In this document: positions 31,955-39,284 of the stretch, in pieces | Layout: the number at the start of each line of letters is the position of its first letter | How positions within the stretch are numbered: the stretch's first letter is position 1 | IMG/VR virus record: IMGVR_UViG_3300034198_012760 | Coordinates: 1 to 43,224 of that record | From: a virus | DNA: 43,224 nucleotides | Reading direction: 5' to 3' (one strand) | Notes under the pieces: generated by a model | Told to the model about the DNA's origin: nothing | Seen by the model: only the letters and a program-made list of their open reading frames with translations | The model's database searches: none | Program-made: the position numbers and the translations under genes

Positions 31955-32343
31955 CTTATTATATCGAAAATTTTGAGGGGAATTATTTTAACGGAGATCT
32001 CATTTGTTATAATCAATGAGTTATTATAATACTCCCAATTTAACTGATAAGTTTTATCAAAAACGCCATTATTTTCCTCGGTGATGAGTTTGTTCATGGC
32101 ATTTAACGTATACAAAGTATTGGTTTGTTTTTTACGATGTATAGAAATAGTATTAGGCAGCTTTTTACGAGCGAACTCACTATTTAGTATATTATATGTA
32201 AGATACAATTCGTTGTTGTTTTTCTCATTATTAAACACAAAAATTTTGTTGTTTGTTAATGTATAAAACGATTTAACTTGTTCCACTAATAGTTTATAGT
32301 CCGTTGGAACAGAAAATGTACAAAGTAATTGTGTGTCTTTCAT
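31951..32343 (-). CDS. Unknown protein next to SSB
   Basis: A 130-residue soluble protein, not assigned. It starts MKDTQLLCTFSVPTDYKLLV and continues NKIFVFNNEKNNNELYLTYN, then LPNTISIHRKKQTNTLYTLN. The alternating beta strands and 'NTLYTLNAMNKLI' helix give a small alpha/beta protein of a type I associate with T4-like marine phages, without known function. It is directly upstream of the SSB promoter and overlaps the preceding gene by 4 bases. In T4 the genes beside 32 encode a helicase loader and a late-transcription factor; no similarity to either is visible. Confidence 0.6.
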   Translation of the reverse strand: MKDTQLLCTFSVPTDYKLLVEQVKSFYTLTNNKIFVFNNEKNNNELYLTYNILNSEFARKKLPNTISIHRKKQTNTLYTLNAMNKLITEENNGVFDKTYQLNWEYYNNSLIITNEISVKIIPLKIFDIIS

Positions 32344-33035
32344 CTAACAGATAATATTGTTGTTTTGTGGCTATTTACGTTATACCACTCACATCCAACC
32401 AATTGACCGTCAACATTATACCAACGGTTTTTATTACGAATCCAATTGTTGGACGTTGCTTCTTCCAACGTAAATTCCATTGTTAAGATTTTTTCGATTT
32501 CCGCTGCGTCTTTTTCTTTTTGATCGGGACTTCTGGTGGCAAGATCGTCGCTTTGACTTCCGGTTTGACTTCCGGTTTGACTTCCGGCTGAACTTCCTCC
32601 TTGCATTGGGTCTTGCCCCTGAACTTGTTGATTAGGTTGTTGAGCACCTGGCTCAATTTCGATAGGTTTTTCATTTGGTGATGTTGGTTCTTGTACTGGT
32701 TGTGCAGGAGCGTTAAAATCCAAATTGGTTTGACCCTTTGTTGGATCTTCTTCAAAATGGGTTCTACGCTTTAGCGCACGTTGTTTATATTCCGGGTTCG
32801 GAAATGTAACCAATATACCCTTGGAGTTATAAGCTTGTCTCTCTGGGTATTTACCTTCAATAACTTTATTTGCATATTCAACAACTTCTCCTTTTGGAAT
32901 TCCCATTTCAGAGAATTTTTCTCTTAGGATTTCCATGTGATCGTTGTTAAAAATATCAAATATGCCGTCGTCAACTCGTCTATCAAGACAAAGTTCAGAC
33001 AACAACGCAGAAACGTTCTTATAAATCTTTTTCAT
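32340..33035 (-). CDS. Unknown protein with Gln/Pro/Ser-rich centre
   Basis: A 231-residue protein with two folded ends and a disordered middle. Residues 1 to about 95 are helical (KNVSALLSELCLDRRVDDGI, then VVEYANKVIEGKYPERQAYN). About 100-170 is rich in P, Q, G and S and holds three GSQT/GSQ units, encoded by an imperfect tandem repeat around 32556-32590. The last about 60 residues have FTLEEATSNNWIRNKNRWYN and end in beta strands. No enzyme motif. It lies 1 base after the 558-residue gene and overlaps the next. Function unknown; it could be structural. Confidence 0.55.
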   Translation of the reverse strand: MKKIYKNVSALLSELCLDRRVDDGIFDIFNNDHMEILREKFSEMGIPKGEVVEYANKVIEGKYPERQAYNSKGILVTFPNPEYKQRALKRRTHFEEDPTKGQTNLDFNAPAQPVQEPTSPNEKPIEIEPGAQQPNQQVQGQDPMQGGSSAGSQTGSQTGSQSDDLATRSPDQKEKDAAEIEKILTMEFTLEEATSNNWIRNKNRWYNVDGQLVGCEWYNVNSHKTTILSVR

Positions 33036-33036
33036 G

Positions 33037-34713
33037 TTATTTCTTTAAGTCTACGGATGCACTGTCTACTTTTGCTAATGGCATGGTGATCAACGAGAAG
33101 TTTAGAAACAAATAATCATCGTTTCCGATTGTTAACGAAGCAGCCTGATCCGTGGTTCCACCTTCTCCACAAAGAGTTGGTCGATATGCAAAAATTGGAT
33201 CCTTGGCATTTTTTGGAAGTGGCAAGTTAGGATTAAACCAAACATGTCCACCTTCAGTGGTTTTAATCAAAAGATGTCGTTCATTTGAAGCGTTTGGTGA
33301 ATTTGATTTAATCCAATTAATAGATCCCATTTTACTCGGATCACGTGCTGTCATATCTTCTGGATTAATTACGTTCATTTCAACGTTTGCAGTTGTATGC
33401 ATTAATATACAACAATTGTTTTCACTAAATGGTGCTTTGCCATCAATATCAAATTCGGGACCATATATTGTCTTGCCGGCAATAATTCTGGTTGCTTTTG
33501 TTCCATCCAAGAAATCAAGATGTCCTGAAAATTTGCTACCACCCATGTAATACAAATACTTTTTGCCAGTAGATGGTTTTGTTACAAATTTATAAAACGC
33601 ATTACGAAAATCTGAAGTTATGGCAATATAAAATTTAGTTCCTTGTCCAAGTGTTTCAAGTACAGACTTTCCATTAATAGTGATGGCTTTATTTTGTTCA
33701 TCAAATGTAGTTGTCTTCGGATTAATCGTTAATGGTGGAACCCGATAATGCCTCTTAATTCCTTCTATGAAAGATACCTTAATACTATCCCATATCATTT
33801 TAACTTTTCCATCGGTGAATGCCTTATCTAATCCTAACATTCCAGAATACTGTGGGAAATCTACTCTACGTACTGACTGTACTTTTACCTTTGGATTAAA
33901 TTCCGCACCTTTAAAGGAAATCCAAAATACATCAGTTTCTTGATTGCACAATGCAATGTCTGCTTTAGCATCCTTACCTTTATTTAATCTTTTAGCGTAA
34001 TCAACTTCAACTCCAGTGGCAACTCGTTCATTTTGGTCCCAAAAATGCAACCGCATTGGAGTTTTTTCTGGATTATTTTCTTTAAACCACACGTTCATAT
34101 GATCAACTGCAATTTCTTCTTTTTCCTTGCCAGGCGATTTAGATACTACACCCAAAGTAAACAAATCGGGGTGTTCTTTTATCAACTTAAAAAACAACAT
34201 AAGTTGTCCGAAAGCTATACCAGTATCAGTTTTAATACCATGTGTAGTGTTGATATTTGAAACTCGGGTACCTTTATTTGTAGCAATTCTTAATGAACTG
34301 TTACTATGTAATACTTTTAATCCCCCTTCTTCTTTTCCAATTTTTACGACATCACTCATTGTTAACGACGCATCTTGTTTACGATCTTTAGGAAACAATG
34401 TTGGTGGTTGATTTCTTGCGTTTGAAAGATCAAGTTTTCTTAAATCGTCATCGTCAAAAAATACACGTGCTTGTTCTGGTTTACCACGCCCAATTATTTT
34501 ATTGATTAATGTGATATCTTCCTCGGATAATCCGTTTGATGGGGTTTTACTTTCAATTTCGTTGACCAATTTTGGTATTGAAAAATAAGAATCGTAACCA
34601 CAATTTTCGATTGCGGTAACCAACAAATCATGATCTAATTTGTCAATACCGCCAGTTTTTGAAAGTACCGAATACTCTAAAAGTATATCTTTGATGATTT
34701 TATCTTTATTCAT
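33037..34713 (-). CDS. Unknown protein with a possible PD-(D/E)xK-like motif
   Basis: A 558-residue soluble protein, not recognised. It opens with a helical domain (LLEYSVLSKTGGIDKLDHDL). At residues 251-270 it has ADIALCNQETDVFWISFKGA, that is D252 and S266-x-K268 on two adjacent strands. This is the arrangement of PD-(D/E)xK nucleases with Ser in place of the middle acid. A second segment, FYIAITSDFRNAFYKFV, and a long beta-rich C-terminus (WFNPNLPLPKN) follow. It lies downstream of the polymerase on the same strand. A nuclease role is only a suggestion; a structural protein is equally possible. Confidence 0.55.
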   Translation of the reverse strand: MNKDKIIKDILLEYSVLSKTGGIDKLDHDLLVTAIENCGYDSYFSIPKLVNEIESKTPSNGLSEEDITLINKIIGRGKPEQARVFFDDDDLRKLDLSNARNQPPTLFPKDRKQDASLTMSDVVKIGKEEGGLKVLHSNSSLRIATNKGTRVSNINTTHGIKTDTGIAFGQLMLFFKLIKEHPDLFTLGVVSKSPGKEKEEIAVDHMNVWFKENNPEKTPMRLHFWDQNERVATGVEVDYAKRLNKGKDAKADIALCNQETDVFWISFKGAEFNPKVKVQSVRRVDFPQYSGMLGLDKAFTDGKVKMIWDSIKVSFIEGIKRHYRVPPLTINPKTTTFDEQNKAITINGKSVLETLGQGTKFYIAITSDFRNAFYKFVTKPSTGKKYLYYMGGSKFSGHLDFLDGTKATRIIAGKTIYGPEFDIDGKAPFSENNCCILMHTTANVEMNVINPEDMTARDPSKMGSINWIKSNSPNASNERHLLIKTTEGGHVWFNPNLPLPKNAKDPIFAYRPTLCGEGGTTDQAASLTIGNDDYLFLNFSLITMPLAKVDSASVDLKK

Positions 34714-34720
34714 GACGACA

Positions 34721-34771
34721 CAATATTTAATAAATATTGCGTCTTATATGAAAACCTTTCTTTTTAGAAAG
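34721..34771 (-). other. Intergenic palindrome and weak terminator-like hairpin after the polymerase gene
   Basis: 34721-34739 is a perfect A/T palindrome (CAATATTTA-A-TAAATATTG), 8 bases before the 558-residue gene. 34756-34771 is a 5-bp CTTTC/GAAAG stem that holds the polymerase stop codon in its loop, followed on the minus strand by TTTT. Both are weak; the first may be an operator, the second a leaky terminator. Confidence 0.3.
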
Positions 34772-36107
34772 ATACTGGAATCATGTCATGATAGTTCTTT
34801 CCTGTATAACACTTGGTTGGAAATCCTTGGTTCTCCATCAATCGTATAATTTCAGACAAAATACCCTGTTTACCCTCACTTTTATGTACATCAAACAACA
34901 TAGAATCATAAGTGTACAAAATAGGTTTGGTCTGTTTATCACTCAAATAACGATTCACATCCATCAAACTCTGCATCGAATATTCAGTTTCAGACGCTTG
35001 AAGAATATAGTTGAACAACTTGTTCGGATTGGAATCCTTCAAGTGATTTGACGTTATAGGACGTTTAAAAATGGGAGTCTCAATATATCCAAAACTCTTA
35101 AAGAAATCCCACCGGTGCTCAATATATTCACGGATCTTCGCAAAATAAGGAATTTTAAGGTATTCATCAGAAATTGAACCATACAATTGTTGGAACGTTA
35201 ACGTTTTCGCCTTCTTCAACTGATCTTCAGAAAGATCTTCGGATTTGAAGTAATATTGACCCAAATATGCATATATGTTAACATTTTTAGGAAAATCATA
35301 TCGAATCAATTTTCCAATAATATGCGGATGATACGCGCTATAATCCAACATCACCAATATTCCATCATCACCAAACCTTGATACAAAACTCTTACGACAT
35401 TCGTTTTCTTTGTTCAACGCGGAATAGTTGATACCGCCAAAACGATTGCTGGGACGACCCGTTGATGTAAAAATGTTATACTCGGTGTATATACGGTTGT
35501 TTACTACCAGATGTTTCTTATCAGGGAAGTGTTTCTCAAACTCAACCATATCAACGTACAATCCATGTGATTCAATAGATTGTAGAGTTTCTATAATCGA
35601 TGTATTAACGTTGTGATATGAATCATCATACGTCTTTTTAATATGAACCTCTACATCTTCACATACGTCCAAAAATCGTGATATGTGATTGTTAACAGGA
35701 ATTATCTTGTTGAGTTCATTATGATGATTGTACTTGTTTCTAAAGAATAGGTGTGCCGAAGTATCATATTCGTCCTGATCAATAATCTCTCCTGATTCAA
35801 TAAATGATATCAATGACAAATCATGAAGATTCTGAATCTTCAACAAATGAAGTACTTTACGTTTAGAAAAACAAAAGATACGTCCACGAATCGTATTTAA
35901 CAGATTGATAATATCATCCTTAGATACAAACTCAACCGAATCATATGTGTCAATATGAATCGAATACCATTTGTTGTTTGACACCACCTTGATCAACACC
36001 AAACACGGTTCGTCTGACGCGGAATGTCTAAAATCAGATAAAGGCACCACATCCAAAATGATGTCCTTCTTTCCAATCTCAGATATAATTTTTTTAACAA
36101 GATTCAC
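34764..36107 (-). CDS. Short, divergent family A DNA polymerase, GTG start
   Basis: A 447-residue polymerase. The palm/fingers are unmistakable. FTSTGRPSNRFGGINYSALN (213-232) matches the TGRLS-x-NLQN block. MLDYSAYHPHIIGKL is motif A with D255. LKKAKTLTFQQLYGS is motif B with K298, K301 and Y309. NYILQASETEYSMQSLM is the Q-helix, and ILYTYDSMLFDV is motif C with D401. Motif A lacks the usual Glu (DYSxxE becomes DYSAYH) and motif C reads YDS instead of HDE. Residues 1 to about 160 look like a 3'-5' exonuclease fold without clear acidic motifs. A near-leaderless promoter precedes it. Confidence 0.87.
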   Translation of the reverse strand: MNLVKKIISEIGKKDIILDVVPLSDFRHSASDEPCLVLIKVVSNNKWYSIHIDTYDSVEFVSKDDIINLLNTIRGRIFCFSKRKVLHLLKIQNLHDLSLISFIESGEIIDQDEYDTSAHLFFRNKYNHHNELNKIIPVNNHISRFLDVCEDVEVHIKKTYDDSYHNVNTSIIETLQSIESHGLYVDMVEFEKHFPDKKHLVVNNRIYTEYNIFTSTGRPSNRFGGINYSALNKENECRKSFVSRFGDDGILVMLDYSAYHPHIIGKLIRYDFPKNVNIYAYLGQYYFKSEDLSEDQLKKAKTLTFQQLYGSISDEYLKIPYFAKIREYIEHRWDFFKSFGYIETPIFKRPITSNHLKDSNPNKLFNYILQASETEYSMQSLMDVNRYLSDKQTKPILYTYDSMLFDVHKSEGKQGILSEIIRLMENQGFPTKCYTGKNYHDMIPVSF

Positions 36108-36116
36108 TCACCTATA

Positions 36117-36145
36117 ACCATATCGTAACGATTTCAAAATGTCAA
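36117..36145 (-). promoter_or_regulatory. Promoter of the polymerase gene, TTGACA-17-TATGGT
   Basis: Minus-strand TTGACA at 36140-36145 (overlapping the stop of the upstream gene), 17-base spacer, TATGGT at 36117-36122. Only 9 bases separate the -10 from the GTG start at 36107, so the mRNA would have a leader of only a few bases. AGGTGA is adjacent to the GTG but too close to act as a normal SD. Confidence 0.55.
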
Positions 36146-36519
36146 CCTTTAAACGCATTTAAATAATTCTCGCTAATTTTCAAGGTTATTCCAGTCATGT
36201 CTTTTTCTGCCAACTTAACTTGTTTACGATTATACTCGTAAGCACCTTCTTGAATCACCTTGCCATCTTTAATAACGTCACGTTGTATTCCAGATACTTG
36301 CCAATTGATGCTTGATTTCTTATAGATATTTTCTGGAAGATTTCTAAAATTGTCACCCTCAACTTCAATAACGTCGTTGTCGTTGATCTTTTTAACAAAA
36401 TAACGACGTGTATAAGGAATACTATAGTCAATGTCAGAAGACGAAAACAAATACGCACGTGGAAATATCGATGGTATTATATCCCCAGCTAAATTAATAT
36501 ATTTACTCAATTCAATCAT
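36142..36519 (-). CDS. Unknown protein in the tail block
   Basis: A 125-residue protein, not recognised. It begins with a helix (MIELSKYINLAGDIIPSIFP) and continues as a beta-rich domain with YTRRYFVKKINDNDVIEVEG and SSINWQVSGIQRDV. No catalytic residues, signal peptide or membrane segment. It overlaps the upstream 818-residue gene by 4 bases and lies at the end of the tail transcript, just before the polymerase promoter. A small tail or baseplate accessory is a reasonable guess from position only. Confidence 0.5.
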   Translation of the reverse strand: MIELSKYINLAGDIIPSIFPRAYLFSSSDIDYSIPYTRRYFVKKINDNDVIEVEGDNFRNLPENIYKKSSINWQVSGIQRDVIKDGKVIQEGAYEYNRKQVKLAEKDMTGITLKISENYLNAFKG

Positions 36520-38972
36520 AATTTAACGTTCAATCCTTTTGTTGGTCGAAGTCCTGCCGTTATTGTGGTCGTCCATGTACCATTGCTTTGTAAACTATGT
36601 TTTACATCTTCTATCTGAAATAAGATGTCTTTATCATACGGTTCAGGTAAATTGTCAATACCAAAAATTTGGAAAGTTTTTAAACCGCCAATACCAGTTA
36701 ATGTAATTTCAGCTTTAATTCCCGGTTGTGGGAATGAATTAATCGAACCATTGTTTGGATCTTTATCGTTAACCAATAAAGTCAATAAATCTTTTTGAGT
36801 CAGTACCAACTTACGAATATATGTTTTTTCTTCTCCGTTTTCACGGGTTATAACACCATAAATGTATGCACCTTCCTTTACATCTCTCTCTTTTTGAAGT
36901 TGATTTTGAAATTGATTTTGTTTATCATCTAATCTTTTACGTTCAGCCTCAACGTTTTGTTTATCTTTGAGTAAAGTTTGTGGATCTTTTGGAGATAAGT
37001 ATGATGCGTCATTGGTTAATTTGAAAAATCTATCTCTTGTTACAAATCCAAACGGATTCTTCATTGGAACAGATGTTTTGTTATCATTTGGTGAATTATA
37101 TAAAACCGACATCGTCACTTTATCACTTAATTTAACACTGAAATTTAATGCTTGAATATTATTTCGACTTGCTCTATTTTTAAAGAAATACAAATACGGA
37201 CGTTTATCCGAATTTAATTCTTGCAAGCGTTTCAAACTAAAACAATCATTATCAATAATAGATAACAACGAATTAGAGGGACCAAATTGAATAAGATTAA
37301 ACTTCCACAATCCATTTACCGCTTCAGATATTTTATTCAACACAAAGTTTAAAATATCAGTGACCGTTTCGGATTTCTCAATCGCTTTTATGACTACATC
37401 TTTATGAATATACAAGTTCTCCAACTTGCCTAAATTATAATCGTATTGTTTTGATGGAAATTCAACATCGATGGGATTTTTACCCCCGTTATTTATTCTA
37501 AAGTAATTAATAATTTCATTGAGATCTTGTCTGGTTGTACTATTGAATACTGATTGTAGAGTTTTGTCCGCATAACTCATTGCAGATGGATCGGTGCCGT
37601 CCTTTTGTGTATCCGGCGTTGTATAGTTTTTTGAGTTTCCACGATCTTCGACCGATGGTGAAATATTAGGAGCCTGAGAATTTGGTATTAACAATACTTT
37701 ACCGTCGGTGCTGATCAAATTCTTGTGTCCTCCAATCCACGAAGATGATATATCAATTCTTCCGAATGTAGCTCCGTTTTTATTAGACACACTTTCACAA
37801 TACTTATTGATCAAATCTATAAACAAACCCATAGTGATCCAAAACTCATCATTTGCACCAGAGTCAAAACTGTATTTTGTTACATTATCAATCTTTGTAC
37901 GTGGATCATTAGAAGTATCCAAGTTACGTGGAATGAATACCCGTGTTTCTGGTCCCGAAAGAGTTGGGAATAGTGGATTACTGCCATTTAAACCAGTTAA
38001 TACGGTCTTTGGCAGCGATTTAAAATCTCCATTGATATAATCCCGTAATCCTTTGACTGGTTCTGGCGTTTTGTTTCCTTTACTATCAGCAGGAGATGTT
38101 GATGCCAAAGCGTTACTACGAGTTTGAACACCACTGTATATAAAGCTATTGCTTTTTATTTCTGTTGTACAATCATATGAACCATCTGCTTGTAAAGAAT
38201 AATCAAAACTACTTATGATACCACAAGTTAAATCATATAGACCTTTACCATCGTCAACAATCAATTGTTGTTCCAATGGATCTGTGTAAATTCCCAATAG
38301 ACCAAATCCCTTGGTTTTTCTAGGATCTTGAGGATCTCCAGATGGTCCGGGAGTTTTATCGTCAGTAGACTCCTTCATTTTGGCAGGTTGGCCTAAATCG
38401 TTTAAATTCAACAAACTCTTTGGGTTATAATGATTCCAACCCCATTCAATGAACATTGAAACGTTGGGAGACATAAAGTATGGTGACATGTAATTCAAAT
38501 GATCTTTGGAATAACACTTCCACTTGATCGTAATCTGACGATACATCGACTTTTGCATTACAGCATCAACGCTGATGATGCCTGGTGGTGGAACATGTTT
38601 GTTTATAATTCCATCTTGAGTATTTTCACCAGCAATAATATGTTCGACTCCTGAAGGAGTAAATCCCAACACCGTTTCAGTTTTGTTGTAAGTGGTTGGA
38701 CCAAAGCCATAGTCTTTATAAAAACCATTTGCACCACCCATTACAAAACCTTCTTTAGAACCATATCTCGATTCACCAATACCATTGGAACATACACGAA
38801 CCCAACAACGCATTGGTCCTTTGTATGTATTCCAATTACCGTCATCGTCCCAACTAGCTACCGTATTGGAAATGAAGTTCATTCCAACATCTTTTTCACG
38901 ACGTTCTAGTTCGTCACGAATAAATTTTGGAAATGGTTGAATTTCAAATGGTGCTACAAAGTTAGTGGCCAT
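36516..38972 (-). CDS. Large tail/baseplate structural protein (putative)
   Basis: An 818-residue protein. The N-terminal part has PFPKFIRDELERREKDVGMN, a Gly/Tyr-rich stretch (GESRYGSKEGFVMGGANGFY) and YMSPYFMSPNVSMFIEWGWN. The middle contains long Ser/Asn/Pro/Asp-rich linkers, and about residues 655-690 form a charged coiled coil (KQNVEAERKRLDDKQNQFQN). The C-terminus ends in a beta domain with FQIEDVKHSLQSNGTWTTTI and AGLRPTKGL, similar in style to baseplate hub/tail proteins. It lies between a LysM-type baseplate gene and the polymerase region. No enzymatic domain was found. Exact position in the virion is unknown. Confidence 0.6.
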   Translation of the reverse strand: MATNFVAPFEIQPFPKFIRDELERREKDVGMNFISNTVASWDDDGNWNTYKGPMRCWVRVCSNGIGESRYGSKEGFVMGGANGFYKDYGFGPTTYNKTETVLGFTPSGVEHIIAGENTQDGIINKHVPPPGIISVDAVMQKSMYRQITIKWKCYSKDHLNYMSPYFMSPNVSMFIEWGWNHYNPKSLLNLNDLGQPAKMKESTDDKTPGPSGDPQDPRKTKGFGLLGIYTDPLEQQLIVDDGKGLYDLTCGIISSFDYSLQADGSYDCTTEIKSNSFIYSGVQTRSNALASTSPADSKGNKTPEPVKGLRDYINGDFKSLPKTVLTGLNGSNPLFPTLSGPETRVFIPRNLDTSNDPRTKIDNVTKYSFDSGANDEFWITMGLFIDLINKYCESVSNKNGATFGRIDISSSWIGGHKNLISTDGKVLLIPNSQAPNISPSVEDRGNSKNYTTPDTQKDGTDPSAMSYADKTLQSVFNSTTRQDLNEIINYFRINNGGKNPIDVEFPSKQYDYNLGKLENLYIHKDVVIKAIEKSETVTDILNFVLNKISEAVNGLWKFNLIQFGPSNSLLSIIDNDCFSLKRLQELNSDKRPYLYFFKNRASRNNIQALNFSVKLSDKVTMSVLYNSPNDNKTSVPMKNPFGFVTRDRFFKLTNDASYLSPKDPQTLLKDKQNVEAERKRLDDKQNQFQNQLQKERDVKEGAYIYGVITRENGEEKTYIRKLVLTQKDLLTLLVNDKDPNNGSINSFPQPGIKAEITLTGIGGLKTFQIFGIDNLPEPYDKDILFQIEDVKHSLQSNGTWTTTITAGLRPTKGLNVKL

Positions 38973-38977
38973 AACAG

Positions 38978-39274
38978 TTAGGAATTAATCGAGGTATAAT
39001 TATTGAGAATTGTGGTTATATTGATAGGTATACGTAATTGTAATCCTACAGGAACCGATAATTTTCCTTTTCCAATATTATTTGCTTGAGCAATAATCCA
39101 CCACAATGAAGGATTCTTATAATATTTGAACGCTAAATTATCCAACGTGTCACTTTCGTTTGTTACAACATACATATCAGATGAAGTGACTGGAATATTT
39201 GGATACAATCGTGTACCGAAATATCTTTTACCATCCCATCTTTTCTTTATGTTGACACTTTTGTCATATCTCAT
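38978..39274 (-). CDS. LysM-like baseplate protein (T4 gp53-like)
   Basis: A 98-residue protein. After RYFGTRLYPNIP comes a single LysM-like domain, MYVVTNESDTLDNLAFKYYK, then NPSLWWIIAQANNIGKGKLS and VGLQLRIPIN. 'DxLDxLAxKYY-xxxxLWWIIAxAN' and 'VPxGxxLRIP' are the standard pattern of small tail/baseplate LysM proteins such as T4 gp53, which joins baseplate wedges. It sits between two large structural genes, 10 bases from the 979-residue gene end. A P2 gpX-type tail protein is the main alternative. Confidence 0.72.
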   Translation of the reverse strand: MRYDKSVNIKKRWDGKRYFGTRLYPNIPVTSSDMYVVTNESDTLDNLAFKYYKNPSLWWIIAQANNIGKGKLSVPVGLQLRIPINITTILNNYTSINS

Positions 39275-39284
39275 ATCTCAATAA

